64,000 nucleotides of DNA. It comes from an uncultured Lachnospiraceae bacterium. Its GTDB lineage: Bacteria > Bacillota > Clostridia > Lachnospirales > Lachnospiraceae. A model generated the notes under the pieces. That model did no database searches. It saw only the letters and a list, made by a program, of their open reading frames with translations, and had not been told where the DNA came from. Numbering within the stretch: position 1 is the stretch's first letter; every line of letters begins with the position of its first letter. The stretch spans positions 1-64,000 of the forward strand of contig CAJUDM010000015.1 of NCBI GenBank assembly GCA_910584915.1, read 5' to 3'. Positions 18,040 to 26,253 of the stretch are shown here, piece by piece. Both the position numbers and the translations under genes were made by a program.

Positions 18040-18287
18040 CATGTACGCAATGTCATTTAGTTTAATACCTTAGTCCAGCCGAGCGGAACATAAAATGCTC
18101 AAGGAGCCCCTTAAAAAGCGTCGGCACTTAGAGAATGCGAGATTTTCACAGAAAATTTCGCATGAACTTAGTGTCCGCTACGCTGTTTCACAGGCTCTTG
18201 AAAAACAGAGCCGGCGAGAGCGTGGCGCCGGAGTATTTTATGTTCCGCTCGGCGTCCGGCACCAATAACTAAATGACATTGCGCATG
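18040..18287. repeat. Long-palindrome structured element, copy 1 (family A)
   Basis: A 248-bp imperfect palindrome. Outer arms 18040-18100 and 18231-18287 pair over about 55 positions with bulges. Inside are a 13-bp hairpin (18135-18163), flanking CGGCACTTAG and CTTAGTGTCCGCT motifs that partly pair, a GGCTCT/AGAGCC hairpin and a CCGGCG/CGCCGG hairpin. The inner motifs recur at 50638-50818. It lies upstream of the surface-protein gene. Confidence 0.75.
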
Positions 18288-18447
18288 CCTGTTTAGTCCA
18301 TTTTATGAATTTTTCTCCATTTTTCCAGTACCAAAAATGCACAAACCCGTTCAAAACTCGTACTTGACAAATTCTAGTTTATATGATTTCAAAAAATCTG
18401 TATCCTGCCTGACCGGCTGTGATGGAGAATGAGAAAACAAAAAATAC

Positions 18448-18476
18448 TTGAATCCTACCCCTGAATATGTTATATT
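18448..18476 (+). promoter_or_regulatory. Sigma-A type promoter of antitoxin RNA
   Basis: TTGAAT, a 17-base spacer, then TATATT. Transcription would start near 18483. Confidence 0.75.
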
Positions 18477-18482
18477 AGACAT

Positions 18483-18592
18483 AAGAAACGGGAAAAGCCA
18501 TAGAAGCGGCTCTACCCCGAATTGTGATTTTTTACCTATTTTACAATAGGCAAGCCGTCACTACTCGTAATAGTGGCGGCTATTTCTTTTTT
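18483..18592 (+). ncRNA. Antisense antitoxin RNA of type I toxin-antitoxin module (RatA-like layout)
   Basis: About 110 bases with its own promoter (18448-18476) and a terminator hairpin GCCGTCACTA..TAGTGGCGGC at 18554-18580 followed by TATTTCTTTTTT. It converges on the small toxin gene and overlaps its last codons, as in txpA/RatA-type pairs. A 5' hairpin (AGCC..GGCT) is present. A diverged second copy lies at 22305-22397. Confidence 0.7.
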
Positions 18593-18675
18593 CCCTTGTA
18601 AATCTGATAAATCAAATTAGCAAGGGCTACAATGAGTATACCTATCTGAATCAAGTCCTGATATGTAACATACAT
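18580..18675 (-). CDS. Putative holin-like type I toxin, 31 aa
   Basis: The peptide MYVTYQDLIQIGILIVALAN... is one hydrophobic helix with a KGKKK tail, matching the small membrane-toxin (holin-like) class in Firmicutes. The start has AAAGGAGGG at a good distance. That ribosome site can be closed by GCCCTCC upstream (18701-18707 with 18682-18688), and a competing CCCTCC partner lies at 18717-18722, a typical control of type I toxin mRNAs. The stop codon abuts the antitoxin terminator hairpin. An upstream in-frame ATG exists but lacks a ribosome site. Function is inferred from layout and composition. Confidence 0.7.
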   Translation of the reverse strand: MYVTYQDLIQIGILIVALANLIYQIYKGKKK

Positions 18676-18775
18676 TGAATCGCCCTCCTTTCTTTCGTCT
18701 GGAGGGCTACTTTGAACCCTCCGAAAAATAAGAAGGGTAAAGCCGCCTTTGGCTCTATGGTTTTCCCATATCGAA

Positions 18776-18804
18776 AATATAACACAATTTCCGCTATCGG
18801 ACAA
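18776..18804 (-). promoter_or_regulatory. Promoter of the type I toxin
   Basis: On the minus strand TTGTCC, 17 bases, TATATT. The predicted leader is about 95 bases and holds the ribosome-site hairpins. Confidence 0.7.
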
Positions 18805-18884
18805 GCTGTTTTACCATAAATCAAACAGTCCCCGGATAAGCGCTATTATAAGCAATATAAGTGCCAGCTGAAAGGGATATCAAA

Positions 18885-18913
18885 TTGACATTTCTGTAAC
18901 TTTACCCTATACT
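18885..18913 (+). promoter_or_regulatory. Promoter of the LytTR/GHKL operon at 18939
   Basis: TTGACA, 17 bases, TATACT: near-consensus sigma-A elements ending 25 bases before the start codon. Confidence 0.8.
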
Positions 18914-18938
18914 GTTCGGAAACAGGGAGGGATTTCGC

Positions 18939-19664
18939 ATGGAGGAACTAAAACTCGCGATCTGCGAGGACGATAAAGAGGAGCTGGAACGGCTGACGCG
19001 CCTGGCAGAGACAGCGCCGGTCCCGGTCAGTGTTACCGCCTTCGAGAGCGGCGAGGCGTTCCTCAAAGATTACCTGCCGGGACGGTTTGACATGATATTC
19101 ATGGATATCTACATGGGCGGGATCTCCGGGGTGGAGGCCGTGCGGCGGCTGCGGGAACAGGAGCCGGAGCTTCCGGTGGCATTTGTCACCTCCAGCAAGG
19201 ACCACGCCCTGGACGGCTACCGCCTGAAAGTGGCAAAGTACATCGAGAAACCTGTGACAAAAGAGGATATGGACGGTGCCATCGCCCTTGCGGCGCAGTG
19301 GAGGGAGCAGGCGTCTGTGGAAGTGGTCCTCCAGGGGAGAAAGCTGTCGCTGCCTGTAAACCGCCTTGTCTTTGCGGAGCAGCGGGCGCATTATCTGCTG
19401 TTTTGTTTTGAGGGCGGCGTGACCAGACAGGCAAAGGGCAGGCTGGACGAGCTGGAGCCCCAGCTTGCCGGGTTTCCCTTCTTCCGCAGCCATAAGAGTT
19501 ACCTGGCAAACCTCTCCCATGTTGTGGGCATCGACCGGGAACTGCTGTTGTTCCGCATGAAGGACGGGCAGGGCGCCTATATCCGGCGGGACCGCCTGAA
19601 AAAGGCGAAGGACGCCTGGGAGGACTGGCTGTTCGCCCAGGCAAGGAAGGGGGACGGACTATGA
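18939..19664 (+). CDS. LytTR-family response regulator
   Basis: 241 aa. The receiver domain (1-120) begins LAICEDDKEELERL, with phospho-acceptor in MIFMDIYMGG and a later VAKYIEKPV. The LytTR domain (about 135-235) has RLVFAEQRAHYLLF and FFRSHKSYLANLSHVVGI. Its stop overlaps the kinase start by four bases (ATGA). A strong promoter and GGGAGG site precede it. The pair is markedly more GC-rich than the other LytTR pair at 7294-9339, which fits a separate origin. It is flanked by the two type I antitoxin copies. Confidence 0.9.
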   Translation: MEELKLAICEDDKEELERLTRLAETAPVPVSVTAFESGEAFLKDYLPGRFDMIFMDIYMGGISGVEAVRRLREQEPELPVAFVTSSKDHALDGYRLKVAKYIEKPVTKEDMDGAIALAAQWREQASVEVVLQGRKLSLPVNRLVFAEQRAHYLLFCFEGGVTRQAKGRLDELEPQLAGFPFFRSHKSYLANLSHVVGIDRELLLFRMKDGQGAYIRRDRLKKAKDAWEDWLFAQARKGDGL

Positions 19665-21472
19665 GAGTACATAAAGCCAGACGGTCTGCGGCAGCGGCAC
19701 TGTACCTGCTCTTTCTGGCGCTCACCGCACTGCTGTTCGGCGCGGCGCTCCTGTTCCGGCAGGAGGCGAAAGCGCGCGGCGATGTGGAGACTGTCTCGGA
19801 CTGGCGCATGGACGGCGAGCGCATACGGCTGCCTGAAACCTTATCCTGCCCTTCTCCCCGCACGCCCCTGACGCTGGACGCCCAAATCTGCCCGGAGCCC
19901 GGGGATTACCTGTATCTCAAGGCGGTCTACACACCCGTGAAGCTTTACGCGGACGGACAACTGATTTTTGAATACGGGCAGGATGGGGACTTCCCGGCAT
20001 TCCTGCTGGACCCGCCCACAAAGACGGCGTTAATCCCCCTGCCAAAGGCGGGCAATGAGGTAACGCTCACGCTGGAGTACCTTTCTCCGTCCCAGCGAAG
20101 CACAGCCGCGCTCCATCCCCTCCTGCTGGGCAGCCCGGCGCAGATCGTCGCCCGGCTGTTCTCGGAAATGGGGTTCTCCCTGTTTTTTTCCGTGTTCCTC
20201 CTGGCGCTGGGGCTGATCATGGCGTTGGTCTCCCTGATCTTCCTCCGCTTCGGCAGTCCGGGGACAGCCTTTTTCTGGCTGGGGCTGTTCTCTTTTTGCA
20301 CCGGCGCATGGTCCTTCGGGGAGTGCAACCTGACAGGGCTGTTCCTAGAAAATGCGCCTCTCCTGTACCTGATGGCATTCCTGGGGCTGTTCACCTTCGC
20401 CATCCCGCTCCTGCGCTTTGTCCTGGTGGTGCTGCGCCCCCACGCCGGACGGTTTCTTGAGGCGCTGTGCGCCCTTATGGCTCTCTGCGTCTGCGGGGCG
20501 GCGGCGCTGCAGCTTTTTGGCGTCGTATCCCTGTCAAAGAGCATGTACCTGTTCCATATCCTGACGCCCGCCTGCCTCTGCATCCTGACAGGAACCGCCC
20601 TTCGGGAGAGCATCCGCTTTGAGAATCGGATGGCGCGCAGGCTCCTTTTGCCCATGGCGGTGCTGGCGCTGTTCGCCCTGCTGGAAGTGGCGAATTACTA
20701 TCTGTTCCGGTTAAATGTGCAGAAGTCTTTTTTCTTCCAGGTGGGCATCCTGATCTTTGTGACAATGGTCAGCATCCGGTGCGGATACTTCATGGCGGAG
20801 ACGCTGGCTCTGCTGGAGGAAAACCACAGGCTGGAGAAGGAGCTGTCGCTCCTGGAAAGGCATGCCAGGATGCAGGAGGAGCATTACCGGCGGATCACGG
20901 AGACCGCCCTGCAGGAGAAGCAGCAGCGCCATGACTTCCGGCACCACATAGCCGCCCTGCGCGGTCTGCTGGAAAAGGGGGAGACGCACGCGGCGTCAGC
21001 CTATCTGGACGCCCTCGCCGCGCCGTCCACAGGGGAGAGCCTCCCGTCCGTCTGTCAGAACGAGACCGTCAACGCGGTGGCGCTCCACTATCTGAACATG
21101 GCTGTAAAATCCGGCATCGCGGACTGCTCCATCCGGCTCGAGATCCCGGAGGATACCGGCGGCGTCCCCGCCCATGCGCTCTGCATTGTGATCGGGAACC
21201 TGCTGGAGAACGCGGTGACTGCCTGCGCCGGGGCGGACGCGCCCTTTATCCGTATGCGCGGCAGGCTTGCGGACGGAATACTCACGATCGTCATGGATAA
21301 CCGCTATGTCAACATAAACAGGACGCCGGAGGGCGGCTTCCTCTCCGGGAAACCGGGCGGCGGCATCGGGCTTTTGTCCGTCCGCTCCATCGCGGAGAAG
21401 TACGGCGGCGGGTGCCGCTTTGAGGCGGCGGATACCGTATTCTCCTCCTCCGTGTACCTGCGGCTTTTCTGA
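19661..21472 (+). CDS. GHKL sensor histidine kinase with extracytoplasmic beta-domain and seven-helix membrane region
   Basis: 603 aa. One N-terminal helix is followed by a beta-rich external part (about 40-165; VKLYADGQLIFEYG resembles a 7TMR-DISM extracellular jelly-roll). About seven membrane helices (about 170-390) and a coiled coil (LLEENHRLEKELSLLERH) come next. The DHp helix has KQQRHDFRHHIAALRGLL. The ATPase has IGNLLENAVTAC and GGGIGLLSVRSIAEKYGG. The external domain would bind a carbohydrate or other small ligand, by analogy. Translationally coupled to the regulator. Confidence 0.88.
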   Translation: MRVHKARRSAAAALYLLFLALTALLFGAALLFRQEAKARGDVETVSDWRMDGERIRLPETLSCPSPRTPLTLDAQICPEPGDYLYLKAVYTPVKLYADGQLIFEYGQDGDFPAFLLDPPTKTALIPLPKAGNEVTLTLEYLSPSQRSTAALHPLLLGSPAQIVARLFSEMGFSLFFSVFLLALGLIMALVSLIFLRFGSPGTAFFWLGLFSFCTGAWSFGECNLTGLFLENAPLLYLMAFLGLFTFAIPLLRFVLVVLRPHAGRFLEALCALMALCVCGAAALQLFGVVSLSKSMYLFHILTPACLCILTGTALRESIRFENRMARRLLLPMAVLALFALLEVANYYLFRLNVQKSFFFQVGILIFVTMVSIRCGYFMAETLALLEENHRLEKELSLLERHARMQEEHYRRITETALQEKQQRHDFRHHIAALRGLLEKGETHAASAYLDALAAPSTGESLPSVCQNETVNAVALHYLNMAVKSGIADCSIRLEIPEDTGGVPAHALCIVIGNLLENAVTACAGADAPFIRMRGRLADGILTIVMDNRYVNINRTPEGGFLSGKPGGGIGLLSVRSIAEKYGGGCRFEAADTVFSSSVYLRLF

Positions 21473-21549
21473 GCCGCGGTGCGGGCTGAGTGGATGGTTG
21501 TGCCGGAGCACTGTGAACCGTCTCTCCTGTTCAAACCGCCTGCGCCGGC

Positions 21550-22161
21550 TCAGTTCAGAGAGATTTCCGCCTCCCGCAGCTTGCGGTAGAGAACGGATAT
21601 CTCCATGCCGCAGTGCTCCGCCATCTGTTTCCCCGTGATCTCCCCACCGCGCCAGCGTGCAAACCAGAGTTCAAAATCCCCCGGCAGTTCCTTCTTTTTC
21701 CTGCCGAACCGGACGCCGCGGGCTTTGGCGGAAGCGATCCCCTCCGCCTGGCGCTGGCGGATGTTCTCCCGCTCCAACTGTGCCGCAAAGGAAAGCACCT
21801 GCAAAGTCAGGTCCGCGATAAAGGTCCCTAACAGGTCCTTGCCGTAGGTGGTGTCCAGAAGGGGCATGTCCATCACCCGGATGTCCGCCTGCCTGTCCTT
21901 CGTGATGCTGCGCCACTGCTCTATGATCTCCTGATAGTCCCGCCCGAGGCGGTCGATGGATTTGACACAAAGCAGGTCGCCGCGCCTTAAGCGTTTCATC
22001 AGCCGCCTCCACGCCGGGCGGTCAAAATCTTTACCGCTCTGTTTATCGATATACAGATTCCGCTTCGGAATCCCGAGCGGCGCCAGCGCGTCCAACTGGC
22101 GGTCAGTGTTCTGGTCCTTTGCGGACACACGGATGTATCCGAAAATCTGGTGTTCCCTCAT
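21550..22161 (-). CDS. Serine recombinase (resolvase/invertase family)
   Basis: 203 aa. The start is taken at MREHQIF because GGGAGG precedes it; a longer frame runs back into the antitoxin copy without a ribosome site. The catalytic domain has GYIRVSAKDQN with the nucleophile Ser near residue 13, KQSGKDFDRPAW, KSIDRLGRDY and the long E helix (LTLQVLSFAAQLERENIRQRQAEGI). A C-terminal helix-turn-helix (ITGKQMAEHCGMEISVLYRKL) completes a resolvase of normal length. It converges with the kinase gene and lies between the two type I antitoxin copies. Confidence 0.9.
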   Translation of the reverse strand: MREHQIFGYIRVSAKDQNTDRQLDALAPLGIPKRNLYIDKQSGKDFDRPAWRRLMKRLRRGDLLCVKSIDRLGRDYQEIIEQWRSITKDRQADIRVMDMPLLDTTYGKDLLGTFIADLTLQVLSFAAQLERENIRQRQAEGIASAKARGVRFGRKKKELPGDFELWFARWRGGEITGKQMAEHCGMEISVLYRKLREAEISLN

Positions 22162-22269
22162 GATGGTTCCTCCCATATGGTTTTCTTTTGATTGTATGGG
22201 AAAAAGGGAGGGTTTGACATGAGATTTAAAATACATTAATGCAAACTCATCACGCAATGCAGAAAAATC

Positions 22270-22298
22270 TTGAAACTTATTCCTCCATATGCTAAATA
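22270..22298 (+). promoter_or_regulatory. Promoter of second antitoxin RNA copy
   Basis: TTGAAA, 17 bases, TAAATA; same position relative to the RNA as in the first copy. Confidence 0.6.
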
Positions 22299-22304
22299 TA
22301 AAAA

Positions 22305-22397
22305 AAGGGAAATCCAGAGAAGCGGCTACCCTCAAAAGCTTTTGACTAACACATTGTGTCAGCCGTCACTACTGCGAATAGTGGCGGCTATTTTCTT
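22305..22397 (+). ncRNA. Second, apparently orphan, antitoxin RNA copy
   Basis: It shares the AGAAGCGGCT 5' hairpin and the terminator GCCGTCACTACTGCGAATAGTGGCGGC (22362-22388, then TATTTTCTT) with 18483-18592. The middle has diverged. A promoter is retained, but opposite it only the last codons of a toxin remain. It is in the same orientation as copy 1. Confidence 0.55.
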
Positions 22398-22415
22398 CCC
22401 CTGAAAATCTGATAG
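22388..22415 (-). pseudogene. 3' remnant of a type I toxin gene
   Basis: On the minus strand the last codons read YQIFRGRK then TAG, matching the intact toxin's YQIYKGKKK end. Upstream the frame no longer encodes a hydrophobic helix and no ribosome site is found, so the toxin is lost. The rest of 22398-22551 holds nothing I can assign. Confidence 0.5.
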
Positions 22416-22551
22416 TTCCCGGTCTTATAATCCCCATACCCGAAATCTCATCCGATTATCCAAAAAGAACTGCTGACTACAGTCCTCTTTCCGGCATACT
22501 CCTGCCCTGTATTTTGTTTAGTACACCTATGACCGACACGCCATATCAATA

Positions 22552-25395
22552 TTATTCCTCCCGCAGCCTCTCCACGATACTCCTTCTCCCGATCCTCTTC
22601 CACGCGAGCACCGGCACGAGCACGGATGCCAGCACGAGAACCGGTGTCATGATCACAAAGGGCAGTATCTGAAAGCGATACTCGAAAAACAGGATCATAT
22701 TGTTCATCGCTTTCAGTATGACATACGACAGGATGCTCCCCAGCACAAAACTCACCGCGCCGGAGGCCGCAACATAGCTGATTCCCTCAAAGATCAGCGT
22801 TTTGCGCAGCTGTCCGCCAGTCATGCCGATGCTCTGCAGCACGGCGAACTCCCGCCTCCTCGAGATCACCTCCGTGATCATGGCGTTGGTGAAATTCAAT
22901 ATGCCGATCAAGGCGATCACCGCGGAGAGGGTGATCCCGATCGTCGCAATGACCATCACCATACCGCCAAACTCTTCTCGCAGAGACTCTCTGCTCACAT
23001 AGCCCATCTCAGGATTTCCCTCCGTATAGGCGTCAAGCGCCGACCGGAAAGCATCCTTCTTCTCCTCCGCCACCTGATAGGATACCGCAAACAGATCCGC
23101 GTATCCGCTGTCCTTCTCTATCTCCGACAGCGGCAGCACCACATCGCAGGCGTTTGCATAGTATCTGTGGATGTTCATGCTGTAGGGGATGCGGACGATC
23201 GCCATCACCTCGTACTCTTTCTCGACGGGATTTTCATACGCCACATCCACAACCTCGCCAGACGCATCCCTTATCTCGCGGACACTCGCCTCTTCCATAT
23301 AACTCCTCACCGTCACCCTGTCACCCGGGCGATAGATATGTTCCTCCGGCGGCAGTTCCTCCTCCCCCAGTATCGTCGTCAGCAGAATGTAATCCCCTGT
23401 CATAAACTTGTCAATATCCAATGTCCCGTCCAATACCTCCAAACCTGAGAGCAGCTCCTCGCTGTAGCCGTAAAATCTGCCGCCAAAGTCCGCCTCGCCC
23501 CCCAGCATCTTCTCCAGATCATGCACCGACCAGGCATCCCGCCTGAGCTTCTCCTGTGCGTCCAGCTCCCTCAATTTCTCCATCGCCCCGTCGTCGATCC
23601 GCAGGAAGGTGCGGTACTGCATCCACATTTCCGCTTTTCCCTCGACGCCCTCCTGCTCATCCGCAAGCGCCAGAAACTCCGGCGCGATCTCCAGGTCGGC
23701 GCTCCTCGCCGTGCCGGATGCCACATTGATATTTGCCAGCAGAAAATCGCCCGCGATCCGATTCCCTATATAACCGTCCACCTGAAAACTCCCGACGGCG
23801 GTCATCACCACTGCCAGAAGTATCATGCTCAGGGAAATTGCGGATATCACCGCCGTAGTGGTGCGCCTGTTCCTGCCCAGATTGGCGAGCGCCATGGAGA
23901 GGGCACTGAAATGTCCTCTGTCTCTGTTTCGCCGCTTTTCCCTTCTGTCCGCCTGTTTCTTTCCAGTCATCTTCACGCATCCCAGAGCAGGCTCTTTCTC
24001 TCCGCCTGGTTCTGCGTATCCCGGCGCCGATTTTTTCTCTCCGCCCGGCTCTGCGTATCCCGGTGCCGGCTCTTTCTCTCCGTCCGACTCTGCATATCTC
24101 AGCGCCAGATTTTTCTCTCTGCTCCTCTTCGCATGCCTCGCAGGCGATTTTTTTATTCCACTCGACTCCACATATCTGACCGCCTCGATGGGAGAAACGC
24201 TTCCCGCTATCTTCCCCGGTTTCCTGCTGCTGAGAAAGACGGTGAGGGCGGAAAATAAGGCGCCGGCTATAAAGATCCGGGGATCACACCGCAGCGCAAC
24301 AGCAGCCTCCCGCTGCGAATCCGCTATGCTGAGCATAAACGGCAGCGCCACCCTGCCGACGCCGAATCCAATAAACAGACCGATCGGAATACCGATAACC
24401 GAAAGCAGAAATGCCTGACGCCTGACGAGAGCGCGGATCTGTCTTTTTGTCGTCCCGATGGTTTTTAACAGGCCGTAAAACCGGATATCGCCTACAACGG
24501 ATATCTGAAAAATATTGTAGATGATCAGATAGCCGGTGAGCAGGATGACGATGACCGCACCGAGCAGGATCGTCAGCGTGAGCGGGTCCACCGCCTCCGC
24601 GCGGCTGCTCATATACGCCCAGTTCACCCCGTATGCCAGCTCCTTCTCCGGCTCATATCCCGCATTTTCGATGACCGTCCGTATTTTATTCTCCAGATCA
24701 TTGGAATCTTCAAAGAAAAAATTGCCCGCATACAGCCCCACGCCGGCATCCTCCGGATGGATCTCCTTCCACGCCGCAAAATCTTCATCGGTATATCCGC
24801 CCTTTAAGTCGATCCAATAACTCTCCGACACAAAGAGCTCGCTGGCATGGGCGATGGCATCTCCCTCATACCAGCCGCACACCACAAATTCCTCCTCCAC
24901 TGTCTCCCCCATAAAGGTAAACCGCAGCGGTATTTTCTCCCCGATCGCACAGGGCAGCTTCAGCTCATCGAAAACAAACGTGTCCACGATGATCTCGTTG
25001 CGCTCCGTCGGCATACGCCCCTCCTTCAGCTCGATGAACAGATCAGACAGCGTATCCTCCTTTGGCGTAAAGCGGATCTCCGCCTGCCGTTTTCTGATAT
25101 TATCCGCCCTTCCGAGATAGATCGTATAGCTGCTCTTTGCCACCATCGGATCTTCCGCTGTTTTCTCATACTGCTCTCTTGTCGCCGCCTTGATCCCTGC
25201 GTGAAACCGCCCGCCTACCTCCCGCATGGTCTCCTCCTGCGCCGCCTGCATGGCGCCGCTTGTCAGCGAAAAGACTGCTGTGAAGAGAATTCCGGTGAGG
25301 GCGATGGCAAGGACCGCAAACACATTTCGCATCCGGTTGTTTTTCAGGCTCCGCCCGGACAGCCTGCGGATGGAGGCTCTGTTATTGTTTCTCAT
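22552..25395 (-). CDS. FtsX-like ABC transporter permease, 947 aa
   Basis: Two FtsX modules. The first helix (about 25-50) is followed by a ~220-residue external domain and three helices (about 275-400). A cytoplasmic linker has a 15-residue tandem repeat (YAEPGGEKKSAPG type, DNA period 45, about 23990-24125). Then come a helix near 520, a second external domain, and three C-terminal helices ending RRSIVERLREE. It overlaps the ATPase stop by four bases. Such exporters with an adjacent two-component system often handle antimicrobial peptides or envelope stress, but the helix layout here is MacB/LolCE-like rather than ten-helix BceB. Confidence 0.88.
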   Translation of the reverse strand: MRNNNRASIRRLSGRSLKNNRMRNVFAVLAIALTGILFTAVFSLTSGAMQAAQEETMREVGGRFHAGIKAATREQYEKTAEDPMVAKSSYTIYLGRADNIRKRQAEIRFTPKEDTLSDLFIELKEGRMPTERNEIIVDTFVFDELKLPCAIGEKIPLRFTFMGETVEEEFVVCGWYEGDAIAHASELFVSESYWIDLKGGYTDEDFAAWKEIHPEDAGVGLYAGNFFFEDSNDLENKIRTVIENAGYEPEKELAYGVNWAYMSSRAEAVDPLTLTILLGAVIVILLTGYLIIYNIFQISVVGDIRFYGLLKTIGTTKRQIRALVRRQAFLLSVIGIPIGLFIGFGVGRVALPFMLSIADSQREAAVALRCDPRIFIAGALFSALTVFLSSRKPGKIAGSVSPIEAVRYVESSGIKKSPARHAKRSREKNLALRYAESDGEKEPAPGYAEPGGEKKSAPGYAEPGGEKEPALGCVKMTGKKQADRREKRRNRDRGHFSALSMALANLGRNRRTTTAVISAISLSMILLAVVMTAVGSFQVDGYIGNRIAGDFLLANINVASGTARSADLEIAPEFLALADEQEGVEGKAEMWMQYRTFLRIDDGAMEKLRELDAQEKLRRDAWSVHDLEKMLGGEADFGGRFYGYSEELLSGLEVLDGTLDIDKFMTGDYILLTTILGEEELPPEEHIYRPGDRVTVRSYMEEASVREIRDASGEVVDVAYENPVEKEYEVMAIVRIPYSMNIHRYYANACDVVLPLSEIEKDSGYADLFAVSYQVAEEKKDAFRSALDAYTEGNPEMGYVSRESLREEFGGMVMVIATIGITLSAVIALIGILNFTNAMITEVISRRREFAVLQSIGMTGGQLRKTLIFEGISYVAASGAVSFVLGSILSYVILKAMNNMILFFEYRFQILPFVIMTPVLVLASVLVPVLAWKRIGRRSIVERLREE

Positions 25396-26081
25396 GCGCG
25401 CGCCTCCCTCCTGTAATCGTTCACGATCCTGCCGTCCTCGATGCGGATCACCCGGTCGCAGAACTGCGAGAGCGCCTCATTGTGGGTGATCATCACGATG
25501 GTCTGATGGAACTGCTCGCCGGTCAGCTTCAAGAGTCCAAGCACCTCCTGCGTCGTCCTGCTGTCCAGATTTCCGGTGGGCTCATCCGCCAGGACGATCG
25601 CCGGCTTCGTCACAAGGGCGCGGGCGATCGCAACCCTCTGCTGCTGTCCCCCGGAGAGCTGTCCCGGAAGATCGTCGAGCCTTCTCTCAAGCCCCAGCGT
25701 CTTAACGATCCGGTCGAGGAACGCCTTATCCACCCTTCTCCCGTCCAGTTCCACCGGCAGGACGATATTCTCATAGACGCTTAAGATCGGCACCAGATTG
25801 TAACTCTGAAAGATAAATCCGATCTGCCGCCTGCGAAAGATCGTCAGATCATTTTCATTCAGTTCAAAGATCTTTTTCCCCGCCACCTCCACCGTGCCGG
25901 ATGTGGCATAATCCAGCCCGCCAAGCATATGCAGAAGCGTGGACTTTCCCGAGCCGGAAGTTCCCACCACCGCGGCAAACTCCCCCTCCTCTATGCTCAG
26001 GTCAACGCCGTCGAGCGCCTTCACCCTGACGTCGCCCTCGCCGTAATATTTTTTGAGATTTGCTGTTTTGAGTATCTTCAT
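25392..26081 (-). CDS. ABC transporter ATP-binding protein (LolD/MacB-type)
   Basis: 229 aa from MKILKTANLKKYYG. Walker A GTSGSGKS, Q-loop FIFQSYNLVP, signature LSGGQQQRVAIARAL, Walker B VLADEPTGNLD and H-loop MITHN are all present. It pairs with the FtsX permease, whose start overlaps its stop. The AGGAGG upstream is about 15 bases from the ATG, longer than usual. An in-frame extension further upstream has no better site. The histidine kinase gene ends about 170 bases upstream on the same strand. Confidence 0.92.
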   Translation of the reverse strand: MKILKTANLKKYYGEGDVRVKALDGVDLSIEEGEFAAVVGTSGSGKSTLLHMLGGLDYATSGTVEVAGKKIFELNENDLTIFRRRQIGFIFQSYNLVPILSVYENIVLPVELDGRRVDKAFLDRIVKTLGLERRLDDLPGQLSGGQQQRVAIARALVTKPAIVLADEPTGNLDSRTTQEVLGLLKLTGEQFHQTIVMITHNEALSQFCDRVIRIEDGRIVNDYRREARA

Positions 26082-26253
26082 ATGACTTTCTGTTATCCTC
26101 CTGTTCCGGCTTCTGTTCCGCACAGGACCTTCCGGTCCCGGGCAGAGAGACAGATACCTGCATCTGTCGTCGTAACTCCATTTTATCAGACTCCTCTTAC
26201 AATATCCTGACAGGAAAACAAAAAGATATGACAATTTTGTCAGAAACTCAAAC

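Noticed and set aside
18300..18440. TTGACA at about 18363 as a promoter
   Set aside because: No acceptable -10 at 16-18 bases; the TTGAAT-TATATT pair at 18448-18476 is far better.
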